A stretch of DNA of 64,000 bases from Candidatus Accumulibacter aalborgensis (GTDB taxonomy: Bacteria > Pseudomonadota > Gammaproteobacteria > Burkholderiales > Rhodocyclaceae). The notes below the pieces were generated by a model. That model had not been told where the DNA came from. It did not search any database and saw only the letters and a program-made list of their open reading frames with translations. Made by a program: the position numbers and the translations under genes. Shown piece after piece: positions 52,508 through 62,959 of the stretch (position 1 is the stretch's first letter; every line of letters begins with the position of its first letter). The stretch covers positions 1 to 64,000 of the forward strand of contig NZ_FLQX01000127.1 in assembly GCF_900089955.1 (NCBI RefSeq), written 5' to 3'.

Positions 52508-52828
52508 ATGGTTCGCAGTTTGCTACCCGTCGCCTTGTTCGCCGTGGTCAGCGTCTTGGGCGCATTCGGCAGTCTGCTGGCCCCGGTCAATGCCCAGCCA
52601 ATACGCGCCGCGACACGCGCCGAATTGCTTTACTCAACGCATTGCATTGGCTGCCACGACACCGAGATTCATTGGCGGGACAAGAAACTCGTCACTGACC
52701 GCGAAACTCTGCGGGCCGAAGTACGCCGCTGGCAGGAAATCCAGGGGCTGGGGTGGGGTAGGGCAGAGGTCGACGAGGTGACGCGATATTTGCAGGCTCG
52801 CTACTATCACGATCTCAAGTCGGATTGA
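52508..52828 (+). CDS. Small c-type cytochrome-like protein
   Basis: Exported protein of 106 residues. A signal peptide (about 1-30, ending NAQ) is followed by one heme-binding CIGCH motif (near residue 47-51). No obvious distal methionine is seen after it. Short proteins with this layout are often annotated as cytochrome-like in betaproteobacteria. The ATG at 52508 has AGGAAA upstream; an in-frame ATG at 52475 would lengthen it by 11. Electron-transfer role is inferred. Confidence 0.8.
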   Translation: MVRSLLPVALFAVVSVLGAFGSLLAPVNAQPIRAATRAELLYSTHCIGCHDTEIHWRDKKLVTDRETLRAEVRRWQEIQGLGWGRAEVDEVTRYLQARYYHDLKSD

Positions 52829-52877
52829 GCTGCCGAACCTGAGAGCGGACCACCCTGGTGGCTGCCGCTTGGGTCGC

Positions 52878-54833
52878 TCAGGCGGCGCTGCGCACCCCGT
52901 CGAGGCTGACGGTCTGCTGCAGGACATGGTGAATGTTCTGCCCGACTCTGTTGAGTGCCTGCATTTGTGAGACCAGCTTGTCCTCGACGCTGACCAGTTC
53001 GGCGATGCGCTCTTCCAGCGTATCGGTCGCCTGGTGGATCCGCTTGATACTCTCCAGGCGGCGCTTGAGCTGAATCTGGTGTTCCCGAATCTGAATCTCC
53101 ATCGGCGCCATGATCGCCTTCAGCCAGGATTCGGCGTCGCGGTTGGCGTGCTCGAAAGTCTTGCGCACCAGGATCGCCACCTCCTCAAAAAATCGCTGCG
53201 TGAGATGCCCCTTCTCCTGAATCAGCAACTGGAACACGGTGTTGATGTGCGTGCTGCACCATTCATCAAGACGGTCGATTTCCTTCTCGTAGCGGATCAG
53301 CGAAAAAGCGATCGGCGCTCCCAGCTTGAGCCCGTGTTCAACGGAAAACTTCCGGTAGATGGCCTCCATCATGGCCAGGATCTCGGTCACCTCGCTCTCG
53401 GACCGAATGAGGTTGCCGCGAGCGACGTCAAAAAAGTGCGCCATCGCCGTCGTGAGCGTCTTGGAGAAGGTCGCATTGAGCATTGCCTCGCGTGTCGCTG
53501 TGGTCAACAGACGAAGCGAATCGAGACCGAGGTGCGCGAAGAGCTTGTTGGTGAGCTGCGAGAAAACGCTGCGCACGGCATAGTAGCGCTGCAAACCTGA
53601 TTCAAACTCCTCCTTCTCGACGCGCACTTTGCCCATCATGTACTCGACGACACCCTTGTTCTTGCCGCGCAACTCGGTCAGTTCGGCGACCTGTTCGCGC
53701 AGGTTGGCGAGACGCGATTCCAGCAGGCTGCGCGTGCGCAGATAACAATCGGCGAATTCACTTTCGGTGCTGTCGCGAACGATTTCCTGCTTGGCCGGGA
53801 TCAACTCCTCGGAAAGCGCACGCTCGAGATCGGTCAGGCGGCTTCGTTTAAGCAATTCCGGGTCATCGTTGATCTTGGCGACCAGCCCTTTCTGTGCTGA
53901 CACTGGAAAGATCTGACCTTCGGGTAATTCGAGTGTCCAGGCGCAGGTGTCGATCTGCCTGGCGATTTCGGCATCGATTTCGGCCTCTGATTTGAGTTCG
54001 TCCCACAGGCTGTCGATCTTGTTCAGAACGACGATGCGGCCCTTCTTGCGCCCACCCGGTGTGCCGATGTGTTCGCGCCAGACGGTCAGGTCGGACTGCG
54101 TGACGCCCGTATCGGCGGCCAGTATGAAGAGCACGGCGTGGGCGTTGGGCAGCAGTGACAAGGTCAGCTCAGGCTCGGTGCCAATGGCGTTCAGACCCGG
54201 CGTATCGAGAATCACCAGTCCCTGCGCGAGCAGGGGATGCGGGAAATTGATCACCGCATGGCGCCAGCGCGGTATCTCCACGGTCCCGTCGGCGTCGACG
54301 CGAAACAGCGCAGAGTCGCCGTCGGCCAGTGCAAAGCCGAATTTTTCCGCCGTCGCGCAGTCGATGCGGATGACGTCGCTGACATGACGCAGAGCCTCCT
54401 GCATCGCCTCCGCCGAGGTCGTGTCGAGCGGAATGGTTTCCCATTCGTCGGGAAAGCGCTTGTATTCGCTGATACTGGCGTTGGATTCCCGGCTCTCGAT
54501 GGGCAGCAACTCGATAGATGGCGGCCGGCTCCTGTCGAACATCAATTCGGTCGGGCACATCGTCGTGCGGCCCGCGGTGGAGGGTAATATGCGGTTGCCG
54601 TAATTGGCGAAGAAGAGGGCGTTGATCAACTCCGACTTGCCGCGCGAAAACTCGGCGACAAAGGCCACATGCAGCCGGTCTTCGCGCAGTTTGTCGAGCA
54701 AGTGGGTGATACGCCGGTCCGTCTGGGCGTCGGTCAGTTCGTTCTCGACCAGCCAGAGCGCGAACTTCTCCAGGACCTCGGAGAGGTCAGCGCGCCATTC
54801 GCTGTAGGCGGCAAAATGTTGGGCAAGCGTCAT
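52878..54833 (-). CDS. Dynamin-family (large) GTPase
   Basis: Large GTPase of 651 residues. The P-loop is EFSRGKSEL at 61-69, a variant of GxxxxGKS with A-E before it; DTPGLN (G3) and NKID (G4) are intact. Long helical segments follow, with coiled-coil character in the last 200 residues, fitting a dynamin-like membrane-remodelling or scaffold role. It stands alone, convergent with the cytochrome-like gene. The ATG at 54833 is preferred over the GTG at 54863. Function is unknown; some such proteins act in phage defence or envelope stress. Confidence 0.88.
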   Translation of the reverse strand: MTLAQHFAAYSEWRADLSEVLEKFALWLVENELTDAQTDRRITHLLDKLREDRLHVAFVAEFSRGKSELINALFFANYGNRILPSTAGRTTMCPTELMFDRSRPPSIELLPIESRESNASISEYKRFPDEWETIPLDTTSAEAMQEALRHVSDVIRIDCATAEKFGFALADGDSALFRVDADGTVEIPRWRHAVINFPHPLLAQGLVILDTPGLNAIGTEPELTLSLLPNAHAVLFILAADTGVTQSDLTVWREHIGTPGGRKKGRIVVLNKIDSLWDELKSEAEIDAEIARQIDTCAWTLELPEGQIFPVSAQKGLVAKINDDPELLKRSRLTDLERALSEELIPAKQEIVRDSTESEFADCYLRTRSLLESRLANLREQVAELTELRGKNKGVVEYMMGKVRVEKEEFESGLQRYYAVRSVFSQLTNKLFAHLGLDSLRLLTTATREAMLNATFSKTLTTAMAHFFDVARGNLIRSESEVTEILAMMEAIYRKFSVEHGLKLGAPIAFSLIRYEKEIDRLDEWCSTHINTVFQLLIQEKGHLTQRFFEEVAILVRKTFEHANRDAESWLKAIMAPMEIQIREHQIQLKRRLESIKRIHQATDTLEERIAELVSVEDKLVSQMQALNRVGQNIHHVLQQTVSLDGVRSAA

Positions 54834-54918
54834 GGCTAGTTCCAGCGCAAGGACAAGCTTCACTCTACCACAAAGTTATCGTCTCTCAATGACCTGGACC
54901 TTGCCCGAGGGCCGGGGT

Positions 54919-55746
54919 TCAGCGCTGACAGCGGGGACAGTAAAAAGTTGATCGGCCCGCCTGTCGGATGACGCGTATCAGTTCACCGCAAGTCGGACAG
55001 GGCTCGCCCTGACGGTCGTAGACGGTGCAGGACAGTTGGAAGCAACCTGCGCCACCATCGCTATGCACGTAGTCGCGCACACTGCTGCCGCCGGCGGCGA
55101 TAGCCGCTTCGAGCGTCGAGCGGATGGCGGCAGCCAATACGCGGCAACGTTCGCGGCCGATTCGACCAGCGGCGCGCAGGGGTGAAATGCCGGCGTGGAA
55201 AAGGCTCTCTGCGGCGTAGATGTTGCCGACGCCCACCACCAGTCGACCATCCATCAACAGCGGCTTGATCGCCACCCGGCGGCGCCGCGTCGCCGCGTAC
55301 AGCCAGTCGCCATCAAAGCCATCCGAGAGCGGCTCGATGCCCAGCGCGGCGAGCATCGGGTGACTTTCGACCTGGCCACCTTCGTGCCAGAGCAGCGCCC
55401 CGAAGCGGCGGGGGTCGCGCAGACGCAGAACGGTCTGGGCGAACACCAGGTCTACGTGGTCATGCTTCTGCGCGGGCGTCGCCGGCAGCACCAGGCGTAG
55501 ACTGCCAGACATCCCGAGGTGGAGGAGCAGCCAACCGCCCCCGGCGGCGCTCTCACAGTCAAGCAGCAGATACTTGCCACGCCGCCGGATGGCGTCTACC
55601 CGCAGTCCGGTGATCCGTGCAGCCAGCCCGCGGGGGATGTCCTGGCGCAGCTTTGGCGTACGCACGACGGCGCCGAGAATGCGTTGTCCAGACAAGTGGG
55701 GGATCAGTCCCTGACGGCTTACTTCAACTTCCGGGAGTTCTGGCAT
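54919..55746 (-). CDS. mutM: Formamidopyrimidine-DNA glycosylase
   Basis: DNA repair enzyme of 275 residues that removes 8-oxoguanine. The N-terminal MPELPEVE supplies the catalytic proline and glutamate. The C-terminal zinc finger uses CPTCGE...YCPRC. The start was set at 55746; the longer frame upstream is antisense and spurious. It is divergent from the TPR gene downstream (98 bp gap), a common arrangement. Confidence 0.97.
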   Translation of the reverse strand: MPELPEVEVSRQGLIPHLSGQRILGAVVRTPKLRQDIPRGLAARITGLRVDAIRRRGKYLLLDCESAAGGGWLLLHLGMSGSLRLVLPATPAQKHDHVDLVFAQTVLRLRDPRRFGALLWHEGGQVESHPMLAALGIEPLSDGFDGDWLYAATRRRRVAIKPLLMDGRLVVGVGNIYAAESLFHAGISPLRAAGRIGRERCRVLAAAIRSTLEAAIAAGGSSVRDYVHSDGGAGCFQLSCTVYDRQGEPCPTCGELIRVIRQAGRSTFYCPRCQR

Positions 55747-55843
55747 TGCTGCTACCGCGAAAAGTCCATAACATGCGCAACAAGAATTATGACGCAAACT
55801 GCCTCGTCCGTTCTCGATACTATTGGCAGCAAGCAAGGAAGCC

Positions 55844-57601
55844 ATGAAACCGATCAAGACCACACTCCTCTGGGCCACCCTCGCGCTGGCCGTCGGCATG
55901 CCGGCCATCGCCGCCGGAGATGCCCTACCAGGAAGGCCGCAGAAACCGACGACCCGCGAGCCCCGGCGCATAGTCCCCGAAGCGGTCCAGCCGCGTTCCG
56001 GCGATAGCAGCGGCGGTGAGTTGACCGGGCAGGTGGTCTACCAGGTCTTGCTCGCCGAAGTGGCGCTGCAGCGAGGCAAGAACGACTTCGCCAGCGAGGC
56101 CTATGCCGACCTCGCGGTGCGCACCCGTGACCCGGCCATCCTCGAGCGGGCCATCGAGGTGGCAAGTTACGCCCGCCGTTTCGACCGGGTGCTTGAACTT
56201 GCCCGGTTGTGGGTTCAGATTGAACCGGAGTCGAAGCGCGCGCAAAAAGTGCTCGCCGGGGTGATGATCATGACCAATCAGCTCGATGGTCTCGCTCCGG
56301 AGTTGATTCGCATGCTGGAGGCGGACAAGGAGTCGTTGCCGGCCAACCTTCTCGCGCTCAACCGGATGTTGGCCCGCAGCCCCGATCGCCAGGCGGTCCT
56401 GCAGTTGGTCAGCAAGGTCTGCGCGCCATTCCTTGGTCTGGCCGAAGCGCACTACGCGGTCGCGGTGGCAGCCAGCTCGGCCGGGGACCAGCAGCGCGCT
56501 CTCGGCGAAGCGCGGCAAGCACTCGTGTTACGCCCCGACTGGGAGGCGGGGGCGCTGCTCGAGGCACAGATCCTGGGCAGCAAGTCCCCCGCCGAAGCCA
56601 TTGCCTCGCTGCAACGCTTTGTCGACCGCTATCCGAAGGCGGTTGACGTGCAACTGAATCTGGCCCGGGCCCTGGTTGGCGAGAAGCGTTATGCCGAAGC
56701 CAAGCGACAGTTCGAGCACCTGCTCGTGGCCTACCCGAATAACCCGGACGTCGTTTTCCCGGTGGCCATCCTTGCCCTCCAGGAAAACGACCAGGCGCTT
56801 GCCGAAGCGCAACTCAAACACCTGGTGACGCTCGATCTGGCCGACAAGAGCGCGCCCTATTATTACCTGGGACAGATTGCCGAAGAACACAAAGCCAGTG
56901 ACGAAGCGCTGGCCTATTATCGCCAGGTGGGTGCGGGTGAGCACTTTCTTCCGGCGCAGCTCCGTAGTGCCAGCATCCTCGCCCATCAGGGCAAGCTGGA
57001 CGAAGCTCGTGCCGAGCTACGCGCGGCGGCCGAAAAGAGCCCCTCGCAGCGGCTCCAGTTGACGATCGCAGAAGCCGCCCTGTTGCGCGATGCAAAGCAG
57101 ACCGAAGCCGCCTTCGATCTGCTCGAACAGGCGCTGAGCCAGCAAGCAGCGCAGCCTGATCTGCTCTATGAGTCGGCCCTGCTGGCCGAGAGGCTTGGCC
57201 GCCTCGAGGTAATGGAGACCCGTCTGCGCAAAGTGATCGAGCTGCAACCCGAGAATGCCCAGGCCTATAACGCGCTCGGCTACTCCTACGCCGATCGCAA
57301 GCTGCGGCTGCCTGAATCACGCCAGTTGATCGAAAAGGCTTCTCAGCTCGCGCCCAAAGACCCGTTCATTCTCGACAGCCTGGGCTGGGTACTTTATCGC
57401 CAGGGCGATCTCGAAGGAGCCCTGACTCACCTCCAGCGAGCCTACGCCGAACGCCCAGACCCCGAGATCGCAGCACATCTCGGTGAGGTCTTGTGGACGC
57501 TGGGCCGCAAGGACGAAGCGCGAAGCATACTGCGTGAGGCGCAGAAGAAGGATCCCTCGCATGAGGTGCTGATGGAAGCGGTGAAGAGGTTCTCGCCCTG
57601 A
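55844..57601 (+). CDS. TPR-repeat periplasmic protein
   Basis: Protein of 585 residues with a signal peptide (about 1-24). The rest is a long TPR array, seen as repeated helix pairs such as AEAHYAVAVAASSAGDQQRALGEARQAL and ALTHLQRAYAERPDPEIAAHLGEVL. Members of this family (upstream of lolB in betaproteobacteria) are thought to help envelope assembly. The ATG at 55844 has CAAGGA upstream. The stop is followed by two bases and then lolB. Confidence 0.9.
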   Translation: MKPIKTTLLWATLALAVGMPAIAAGDALPGRPQKPTTREPRRIVPEAVQPRSGDSSGGELTGQVVYQVLLAEVALQRGKNDFASEAYADLAVRTRDPAILERAIEVASYARRFDRVLELARLWVQIEPESKRAQKVLAGVMIMTNQLDGLAPELIRMLEADKESLPANLLALNRMLARSPDRQAVLQLVSKVCAPFLGLAEAHYAVAVAASSAGDQQRALGEARQALVLRPDWEAGALLEAQILGSKSPAEAIASLQRFVDRYPKAVDVQLNLARALVGEKRYAEAKRQFEHLLVAYPNNPDVVFPVAILALQENDQALAEAQLKHLVTLDLADKSAPYYYLGQIAEEHKASDEALAYYRQVGAGEHFLPAQLRSASILAHQGKLDEARAELRAAAEKSPSQRLQLTIAEAALLRDAKQTEAAFDLLEQALSQQAAQPDLLYESALLAERLGRLEVMETRLRKVIELQPENAQAYNALGYSYADRKLRLPESRQLIEKASQLAPKDPFILDSLGWVLYRQGDLEGALTHLQRAYAERPDPEIAAHLGEVLWTLGRKDEARSILREAQKKDPSHEVLMEAVKRFSP

Positions 57602-57603
57602 GC

Positions 57604-58221
57604 TTGCTTCCTGAAGCCGTCGCCAGCGCCGCCTTCAGGCGGAGAGGCCGCTCCCTGCTGGCACTTTGCGGGGCGCTTGCGGTGACCGCCTGCGTTTCCC
57701 CGTGGCCGCATGGCGAAGGGCAGGGGAACGCCCAGCGGGAGAGTTTGCAGGGTTTTGCGCTGGCCGGCCGCTTTGCCTTGCGTCAGGAAGGCCAGGGCTA
57801 TGCCGGTCGACTGGACTGGCGACACGCCGGTGAGCGCGACGAGTTGCTTCTCTCGTCGCCCCTGGGGCAGGGAATGGCCGAGATCGTCAGTGACGCGGGC
57901 GGCGCACGTCTGACCGCCAGTGACGGCACCTCGCGCACCGCCGAGACCCCGGACGCCCTGCTGCAGTCAGTGCTGGGTTATCCCCTGCCGCTGAGCAAGC
58001 TGGTCGACTGGGTACGCGGCCGCAGTCCTGACGGCGGCAAGATCAGCGTGGACGCTCTGGGACGCCCGCTGCAGTTGCGTTACCAAGACTGGCGCATCGA
58101 CTACCAGTACGACAGCGACGATCCACAGGCGCTGCCCGGGCGCCTGTTCGTCGAACGTGAAGGCATTCTCGAACTGCGCCTGCGAATCGACCAGTGGCAG
58201 GCTCTGCCTGGCGAAGACTGA
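57604..58221 (+). CDS. lolB: Outer-membrane lipoprotein receptor LolB
   Basis: Lipoprotein of 205 residues that inserts lipoproteins into the outer membrane after LolA hands them over. The lipobox is LAVTAC with the modified cysteine at about residue 30. The LolB fold follows ([23 protein letters not shown]). It starts with TTG two bases after the TPR gene's stop and ends 5 bp before ispE, so it is part of one transcription unit. Confidence 0.9.
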   Translation: MLPEAVASAAFRRRGRSLLALCGALAVTACVSPWPHGEGQGNAQRESLQGFALAGRFALRQEGQGYAGRLDWRHAGERDELLLSSPLGQGMAEIVSDAGGARLTASDGTSRTAETPDALLQSVLGYPLPLSKLVDWVRGRSPDGGKISVDALGRPLQLRYQDWRIDYQYDSDDPQALPGRLFVEREGILELRLRIDQWQALPGED

Positions 58222-58226
58222 TCGGC

Positions 58227-59099
58227 GTGGAAGCCACCGCTCAATTCTGGAACTGGCAGAGCGTTTATCCAGCGCCGGCCAAGCTCAACCTCTTTCTGCA
58301 TGTCGTCGGCCGCCGCGCCGATGGCTACCACTTGCTGCAAACCGTTTTTCGTTTTCTTGACCGCGGTGACAGTTTGCGTTTTGTGCCACGTTCCGACGGC
58401 GCCGTGCACCTGGTAACGCCGCTGCCCGGGGTGCCGGCGGAAAGCGATCTGACGGTTCGCGCCGCGCGTCTGTTGCAGGCGCAAACCGCTTGCCGGACAG
58501 GCGTCGACATCCGCCTGGAAAAACGACTGCCACTCGGCGGCGGCCTGGGCGGCGGTAGCTCGGATGCGGCGACGGTCCTGCTCGCGCTCAACCACCTCTG
58601 GCAGCTTGGCCTGCCCCGCCGCCGGCTGCAGGAAATCGGACTGGCGCTCGGCGCCGACGTGCCGGTCTTCGTTTTCGGGCGCAACGCTTTTGCCGAAGGC
58701 ATAGGCGAGACACTGCAGGCGGTCGACGTGCCGCCAAGCTGGTATGTGGTCGTCGAACCGCCCGTCCAGGTGCCGACGGCGGCCATTTTTGGCGCCCCCG
58801 AGCTGACGCGCGATTCCCTCCCGATCAGCGCTCAGGCGTGGCGGCAGGGATTCGGCGGCAATGACCTCGAAGCGGTGGCGTGTGCTCGTTTCCCGGTCAT
58901 TGCCGAGCATCTGGCCCGCCTGTCCGCCTGCTCGCCGGCTCACTCGCCAGCTCGCATGAGTGGTTCCGGCGCCTGTGTTTTCGCCGCCTTCGACCGGCGC
59001 GAGGAAGCCGAGAGCGCCCTGCAACACTTGCCCAGCGAAATGCGCGGCTGGCTGGCGGCGGGACTCGACCAGCATCCCTTGCTGGCGCTCGCCGAGTAA
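58227..59099 (+). CDS. ispE: 4-diphosphocytidyl-2-C-methyl-D-erythritol kinase
   Basis: GHMP kinase of 290 residues that phosphorylates CDP-ME in the MEP isoprenoid pathway. The ATP motif [14 protein letters not shown] and the start [21 protein letters not shown] are present, with [12 protein letters not shown] at the end. The GTG at 58227 was chosen. It lies between lolB and tRNA-Gln, a conserved betaproteobacterial position. Confidence 0.95.
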   Translation: MEATAQFWNWQSVYPAPAKLNLFLHVVGRRADGYHLLQTVFRFLDRGDSLRFVPRSDGAVHLVTPLPGVPAESDLTVRAARLLQAQTACRTGVDIRLEKRLPLGGGLGGGSSDAATVLLALNHLWQLGLPRRRLQEIGLALGADVPVFVFGRNAFAEGIGETLQAVDVPPSWYVVVEPPVQVPTAAIFGAPELTRDSLPISAQAWRQGFGGNDLEAVACARFPVIAEHLARLSACSPAHSPARMSGSGACVFAAFDRREEAESALQHLPSEMRGWLAAGLDQHPLLALAE

Positions 59100-59159
59100 G
59101 TTCGCAGCGGCAAACGCCAGATTCTTCTCCCAGCGCTTTTTTTCCGGACGAATTGCCGA

Positions 59160-59165
59160 TATAAT
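59160..59165 (+). promoter_or_regulatory. TATAAT -10 box upstream of tRNA-Gln
   Basis: A perfect TATAAT lies 38 bp before the tRNA, with a T-rich -35-like region about 17 bp upstream. It likely drives tRNA-Gln and perhaps prs. Confidence 0.6.
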
Positions 59166-59203
59166 GCGCGCCTCGTCCGCCGACATGGCGAGCGAGCGAC
59201 AGC

Positions 59204-59280
59204 TGGGGAGTCGCCAAGTTGGTTAAGGCACCGGATTTTGATTCCGGCATTCGAAGGTTCGAATCCTTCTTCCCCAGCCA
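59204..59280 (+). tRNA. tRNA-Gln (anticodon TTG)
   Basis: A 77-base tRNA with 7-bp acceptor stem (TGGGGAG pairing), D-arm, anticodon loop TTTTGAT giving anticodon TTG, a TTCGAAT T-loop and an encoded CCA end. The position between ispE and prs is conserved in betaproteobacteria. Confidence 0.95.
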
Positions 59281-59366
59281 TTCCATTTCTGTCAACACGG
59301 GCAGGGTGACTCACCTGCCCGTCTTGCGTTATAGGCGCCGTTGCCGTGCGCCAAGGGAAGCACACC

Positions 59367-60317
59367 ATGGCCTACGACAGCCTGATGGTATTCACCGGCA
59401 ATGCCAACCCCGCTTTGGCTGCCGACGTCGTCAAGCGTCTCAACATCTCGCTTGGCCGCGCCCATGTCGGTCGCTTTTCCGATGGCGAGATCAGTGTCGA
59501 AATCCAGGAGCACGTGCGTGGCATGGACGTGTTCATCCTGCAATCGACCTGCGCGCCGACCAACGAGAACCTGATGGAACTGCTGGTCATGGCGGACGCG
59601 CTCAAGCGCGCTTCGGCTGCCCGGATCACCGCCGCCATCCCCTATTTCGGCTATGCCCGCCAGGATCGTCGCGTGCGCTCGGCGCGTGTGCCGATCGCCG
59701 CCAAGCTGGTCGCCGACCTGCTCACCGCGGCGGGCGTACACCGCGTGTTGACCATGGATCTTCACACCGAGCAGATCCAGGGCTTCTTCAACATCCCGGT
59801 CGACAACATCTATTCGCTACCGATCATGCTCGGCGATGTCTGGAAAAGGAACTTTGACCACCTGATGGTCGTTTCTCCCGACGTCGGCGGTGTCGTCCGC
59901 GCCCGCGCGCTGGCCAAGCGTCTCGAATGCGATCTGGCGATCATCGACAAGCGCCGTCCGAAAGCCAACGTGTCGGAGGTGATGAACATCATCGGCGAGG
60001 TCGAGGGACGAACCTGCGTGATCATGGACGACCTGGTCGACACCGCCGGGACTCTGTGCAAGGCGGCCACCGCGCTGAAGGCGCACGGCGCTCGGCAGGT
60101 ACTCTCGTATTGCGTGCATCCGGTCCTTTCGGGTCGAGCCGTCGCGCGGATCAATGCTTCCGATCTCGATGAACTGGTCGTCACCGATACCATCCCGCTG
60201 CGCGAAGACGCGCTGAACTCGCCGCGCATTCGGCAGCTTTCGGTCGCCGAGGTGATGGCCGAAACGATTCGCCGGATCAGCAACGAGGATTCGGTTTCCT
60301 CATTGTTCATCGAGTAG
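59367..60317 (+). CDS. prs: Ribose-phosphate pyrophosphokinase
   Basis: Enzyme of 316 residues that makes phosphoribosyl pyrophosphate for nucleotides, histidine and tryptophan. The blocks [47 protein letters not shown] and the PRPP loop [13 protein letters not shown] are present. It follows tRNA-Gln by 86 bp and precedes rplY. Normal length. Confidence 0.97.
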   Translation: MAYDSLMVFTGNANPALAADVVKRLNISLGRAHVGRFSDGEISVEIQEHVRGMDVFILQSTCAPTNENLMELLVMADALKRASAARITAAIPYFGYARQDRRVRSARVPIAAKLVADLLTAAGVHRVLTMDLHTEQIQGFFNIPVDNIYSLPIMLGDVWKRNFDHLMVVSPDVGGVVRARALAKRLECDLAIIDKRRPKANVSEVMNIIGEVEGRTCVIMDDLVDTAGTLCKAATALKAHGARQVLSYCVHPVLSGRAVARINASDLDELVVTDTIPLREDALNSPRIRQLSVAEVMAETIRRISNEDSVSSLFIE

Positions 60318-60349
60318 GGTGCAGCGTGCGCCCTGGTGATGAATTTCTC

Positions 60350-60377
60350 AACCCCCCGCCTGGTCGCGGGCGGGGTT
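60350..60377 (+). terminator. GC hairpin between prs and rplY
   Basis: AACCCC plus CGCC pair with GGCG plus GGGGTT around a 7-nt loop, with a two-base bulge. It is a moderately strong hairpin without a long U-tract, so it may be a partial terminator or attenuator between prs and rplY. Confidence 0.4.
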
Positions 60378-60399
60378 CGTTTCAAAACAGGAGCTGTCC

Positions 60400-61017
60400 A
60401 TGAAATTTCAACTTGAGGCGCGCCAGCGCACCTTGCAGGGGTCCGGAGCGAGCCGCCGCCTGCGCCGCGAAAAAAGAGTCCCGGCCATCGTATACGGCGG
60501 AACGGCTGCGCCACTGCTGATCGACCTCGATCACAACGAGATCCTGCTCAACCTGCGCAAGGAAGCATTCCACGCCACCGTCCTGACGCTGAATGTCGAT
60601 GGTGCTGCCCAGAACGTCCTCCTGCGTGACTCGCAGATGCACCCGTGGAAGCCGCTGGTCCTGCACTGCGACTTTCAGCGTGTCGATACGGGGCACGTCA
60701 TCCACCAGCATGTGCCACTGCACTTCATCAACGCCGAGATCGCACCAGGCGTCAAGATTGGCGGCGGCAGCGTCTCGCACGTGCTCAACGAGATCGAAGT
60801 GAGCTGCCTGCCGCAGGACCTGCCGTCGTACATCGAAGTCGACCTGAAGAACCTCGACACCGGCCACGCCCTGCACGTTTCCGATCTCGTCTTCCCGGCC
60901 GGAGTCAAGCCGGTGACGCACGGTGACGAAGATCACGTGGTCGCCTCAATCCCGGCCAAGAAGGGCGGCGCCGAGGCTGACGCAGCCGAGGGCGAAGAGG
61001 CGGCGGCGACCACCTAA
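60400..61017 (+). CDS. rplY: 50S ribosomal protein L25/general stress protein Ctc
   Basis: Ribosomal protein of 205 residues in the long (Ctc) form. The N-terminal L25 domain contacts 5S rRNA (EARQRTLQGSGASRRLRR), and the C-terminal beta domain follows; the tail is acidic and alanine-rich. It follows prs and precedes pth, the standard order. Confidence 0.97.
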   Translation: MKFQLEARQRTLQGSGASRRLRREKRVPAIVYGGTAAPLLIDLDHNEILLNLRKEAFHATVLTLNVDGAAQNVLLRDSQMHPWKPLVLHCDFQRVDTGHVIHQHVPLHFINAEIAPGVKIGGGSVSHVLNEIEVSCLPQDLPSYIEVDLKNLDTGHALHVSDLVFPAGVKPVTHGDEDHVVASIPAKKGGAEADAAEGEEAAATT

Positions 61018-61035
61018 GGGCCCGAGCTCGATGCC

Positions 61036-61077
61036 AGGCCGCCGTCCGGCACCCAGGTGCCCGCGGCGGCTTGTTTT
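61036..61077 (+). terminator. Terminator after rplY
   Basis: A GCCGCCG stem pairs with CGGCGGC around an inner GGCACC/GGTGCC hairpin, followed by TTGTTTTT. This is a strong rho-independent terminator candidate between rplY and pth. Confidence 0.75.
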
Positions 61078-61098
61078 TGCCCTCGCTCGATTGACCTC

Positions 61099-61674
61099 AT
61101 GTCACCACCTCGCCTGATCGTCGGCCTCGGCAACCCCGGCGGCGAATACGAAGACAACCGGCACAATGTCGGCTTCTGGTTCGTCGACCAGCTCGCGCGT
61201 CGCTTGCAGACACCGCTGACGCCGCAAGGGAAGTTCCTCGGCCGGGTTGCCCGCGCCGGCGACCTGTGGTTGTTGCAGCCGATGACTTTCATGAACCTGT
61301 CTGGCCAGGCGGTCGCCGCGCTAAGTCGGTTCTACAAGATCACTGCCGACGAGACGCTGGTCGTACATGACGACCTCGACCTGCCGCCGGGGGGAATTCG
61401 CCTCAAGCAGGGCGGCGGCAATGGTGGCCACAATGGCCTGAAGGATATTCAGGCGCACCTGGCGACGCCCGAGTTCTGGCGTCTGCGTCTGGGAATCGGC
61501 CATCCCGGCGAACGCGACGCGGTCGTCGGCTACGTTCTCAGGGCGCCAAGGTGTGAGGAGCAGGAGCTGATCGAGCGCGCCATCGACCGCTGTCTGCTGG
61601 CCTGGCCGGAACTCGCCGCCGGCGACTACGCTGCCGCGCAGCGGCAGTTGCACGTCAAGATCGTTTCAACCTAG
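61099..61674 (+). CDS. pth: Peptidyl-tRNA hydrolase
   Basis: Enzyme of 191 residues that recycles tRNA from prematurely released peptidyl-tRNA. Catalytic histidine in NRHNVGF near 21-24, and [20 protein letters not shown] and [11 protein letters not shown] are present. The ATG at 61099 matches the family start. ychF begins 8 bp after its stop. Confidence 0.97.
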   Translation: MSPPRLIVGLGNPGGEYEDNRHNVGFWFVDQLARRLQTPLTPQGKFLGRVARAGDLWLLQPMTFMNLSGQAVAALSRFYKITADETLVVHDDLDLPPGGIRLKQGGGNGGHNGLKDIQAHLATPEFWRLRLGIGHPGERDAVVGYVLRAPRCEEQELIERAIDRCLLAWPELAAGDYAAAQRQLHVKIVST

Positions 61675-61682
61675 GAATCCGA

Positions 61683-62774
61683 ATGAGCCTCCAATGCGGA
61701 ATCGTCGGTCTGCCGAACGTCGGCAAATCCACGCTGTTCAATGCCCTGACCAAAGCGGGAATCGCCGCCGAGAACTACCCTTTCTGTACCATTGAGCCCA
61801 ACGTCGGCATCGTCGAAGTGCCCGATCCGCGCCTCGCAGATCTCGCCGCGATCGTCAAGCCGCAACGCATCCAGCCGGCGATCGTCGAGTTCGTCGACAT
61901 CGCCGGCCTGGTCGCCGGCGCCTCGAAGGGAGAAGGTCTGGGCAACAAGTTTCTCGCCAACATTCGCGAAACCGACGCCATCGTCAGCGTCGTCCGCTGC
62001 TTCGAGGACGAAAACGTCGTCCATGTCTCGGGCCGCGTCGATCCGCTATCGGACATCGAGACGATCCTCACCGAACTGGCGCTCGCCGATCTGGCGGCCG
62101 TCGAGCGCACGCTCAACCGCGAGAGCAAGAAAGGCAGGGCCGGCGACAAGGACGCGCAGAAGCTGGCCGGCGTTCTCGAACGTCTGCTGCCGCATCTCAA
62201 CGAAGGCAATCCGGCCCGCACGCTGTCATTGCCCGCTGACGAGAAGGATCTGCTCAAACCGCTGTGCCTGCTGACCATCAAGCCGACGATGTACGTCGGC
62301 AACGTCCTCGAAGACGGTTTCGAGAACAATCCGCACCTCGACCGCCTGCGCGAACATGCTGCCGCCGAAGGTGCGCCGGTGGTCGCCCTGTGTGCCAAGA
62401 TAGAAGCCGAACTCGGTGATCTCGACGACGACGACAAGCAGGCCTTCCTCGCCGACCTCGGCCTCGAAGAACCGGGGTTGAATCGCCTGGTTCGCGCGGC
62501 CTACCAGTTGCTCGGTCTGCAGACCTACTTCACAGCCGGCGTCAAGGAGGTGCGCGCGTGGACCATCCACGTCGGCGATACCGCGCCCCAGGCCGCCGGC
62601 GTCATCCACACCGACTTCGAGCGAGGCTTCATCCGCGCACAGACGATCGCGCTCACCGACTTTCTCGCCTACAAGGGCGAGCAGGGCGCCAAGGAAGCCG
62701 GCAAGATGCGCGCCGAAGGCAAGGAATACGTCGTCAAGGACGGCGACGTGCTGAATTTTCTGTTCAACGTGTAA
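61683..62774 (+). CDS. ychF: Redox-regulated ATPase YchF
   Basis: Obg-family P-loop protein of 363 residues that binds ATP rather than GTP. G1 is GLPNVGKST near 8-16, DIAGLV is G3, and the C-terminal TGS domain ends with the [17 protein letters not shown] motif. Coiled region at about 130-190. It follows pth as in most betaproteobacteria. Confidence 0.97.
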   Translation: MSLQCGIVGLPNVGKSTLFNALTKAGIAAENYPFCTIEPNVGIVEVPDPRLADLAAIVKPQRIQPAIVEFVDIAGLVAGASKGEGLGNKFLANIRETDAIVSVVRCFEDENVVHVSGRVDPLSDIETILTELALADLAAVERTLNRESKKGRAGDKDAQKLAGVLERLLPHLNEGNPARTLSLPADEKDLLKPLCLLTIKPTMYVGNVLEDGFENNPHLDRLREHAAAEGAPVVALCAKIEAELGDLDDDDKQAFLADLGLEEPGLNRLVRAAYQLLGLQTYFTAGVKEVRAWTIHVGDTAPQAAGVIHTDFERGFIRAQTIALTDFLAYKGEQGAKEAGKMRAEGKEYVVKDGDVLNFLFNV

Positions 62775-62959
62775 AGGCCTGGCGCATTGTTTTTCGACGC
62801 GCTTCCTGTCCGATATAGGGAGGCTCTGGTCGCTCGATAGCGGCGCTGCGTCGCAAGCCGCGGCCGTCGCAAACCGGCCCGCTACCGGCTTTGTTCGTGG
62901 CCTGCACCCGGTATTCCAGCGGCAGTCCGTCGTTGATCGGCGGGCGATTGGCGGGTGGT

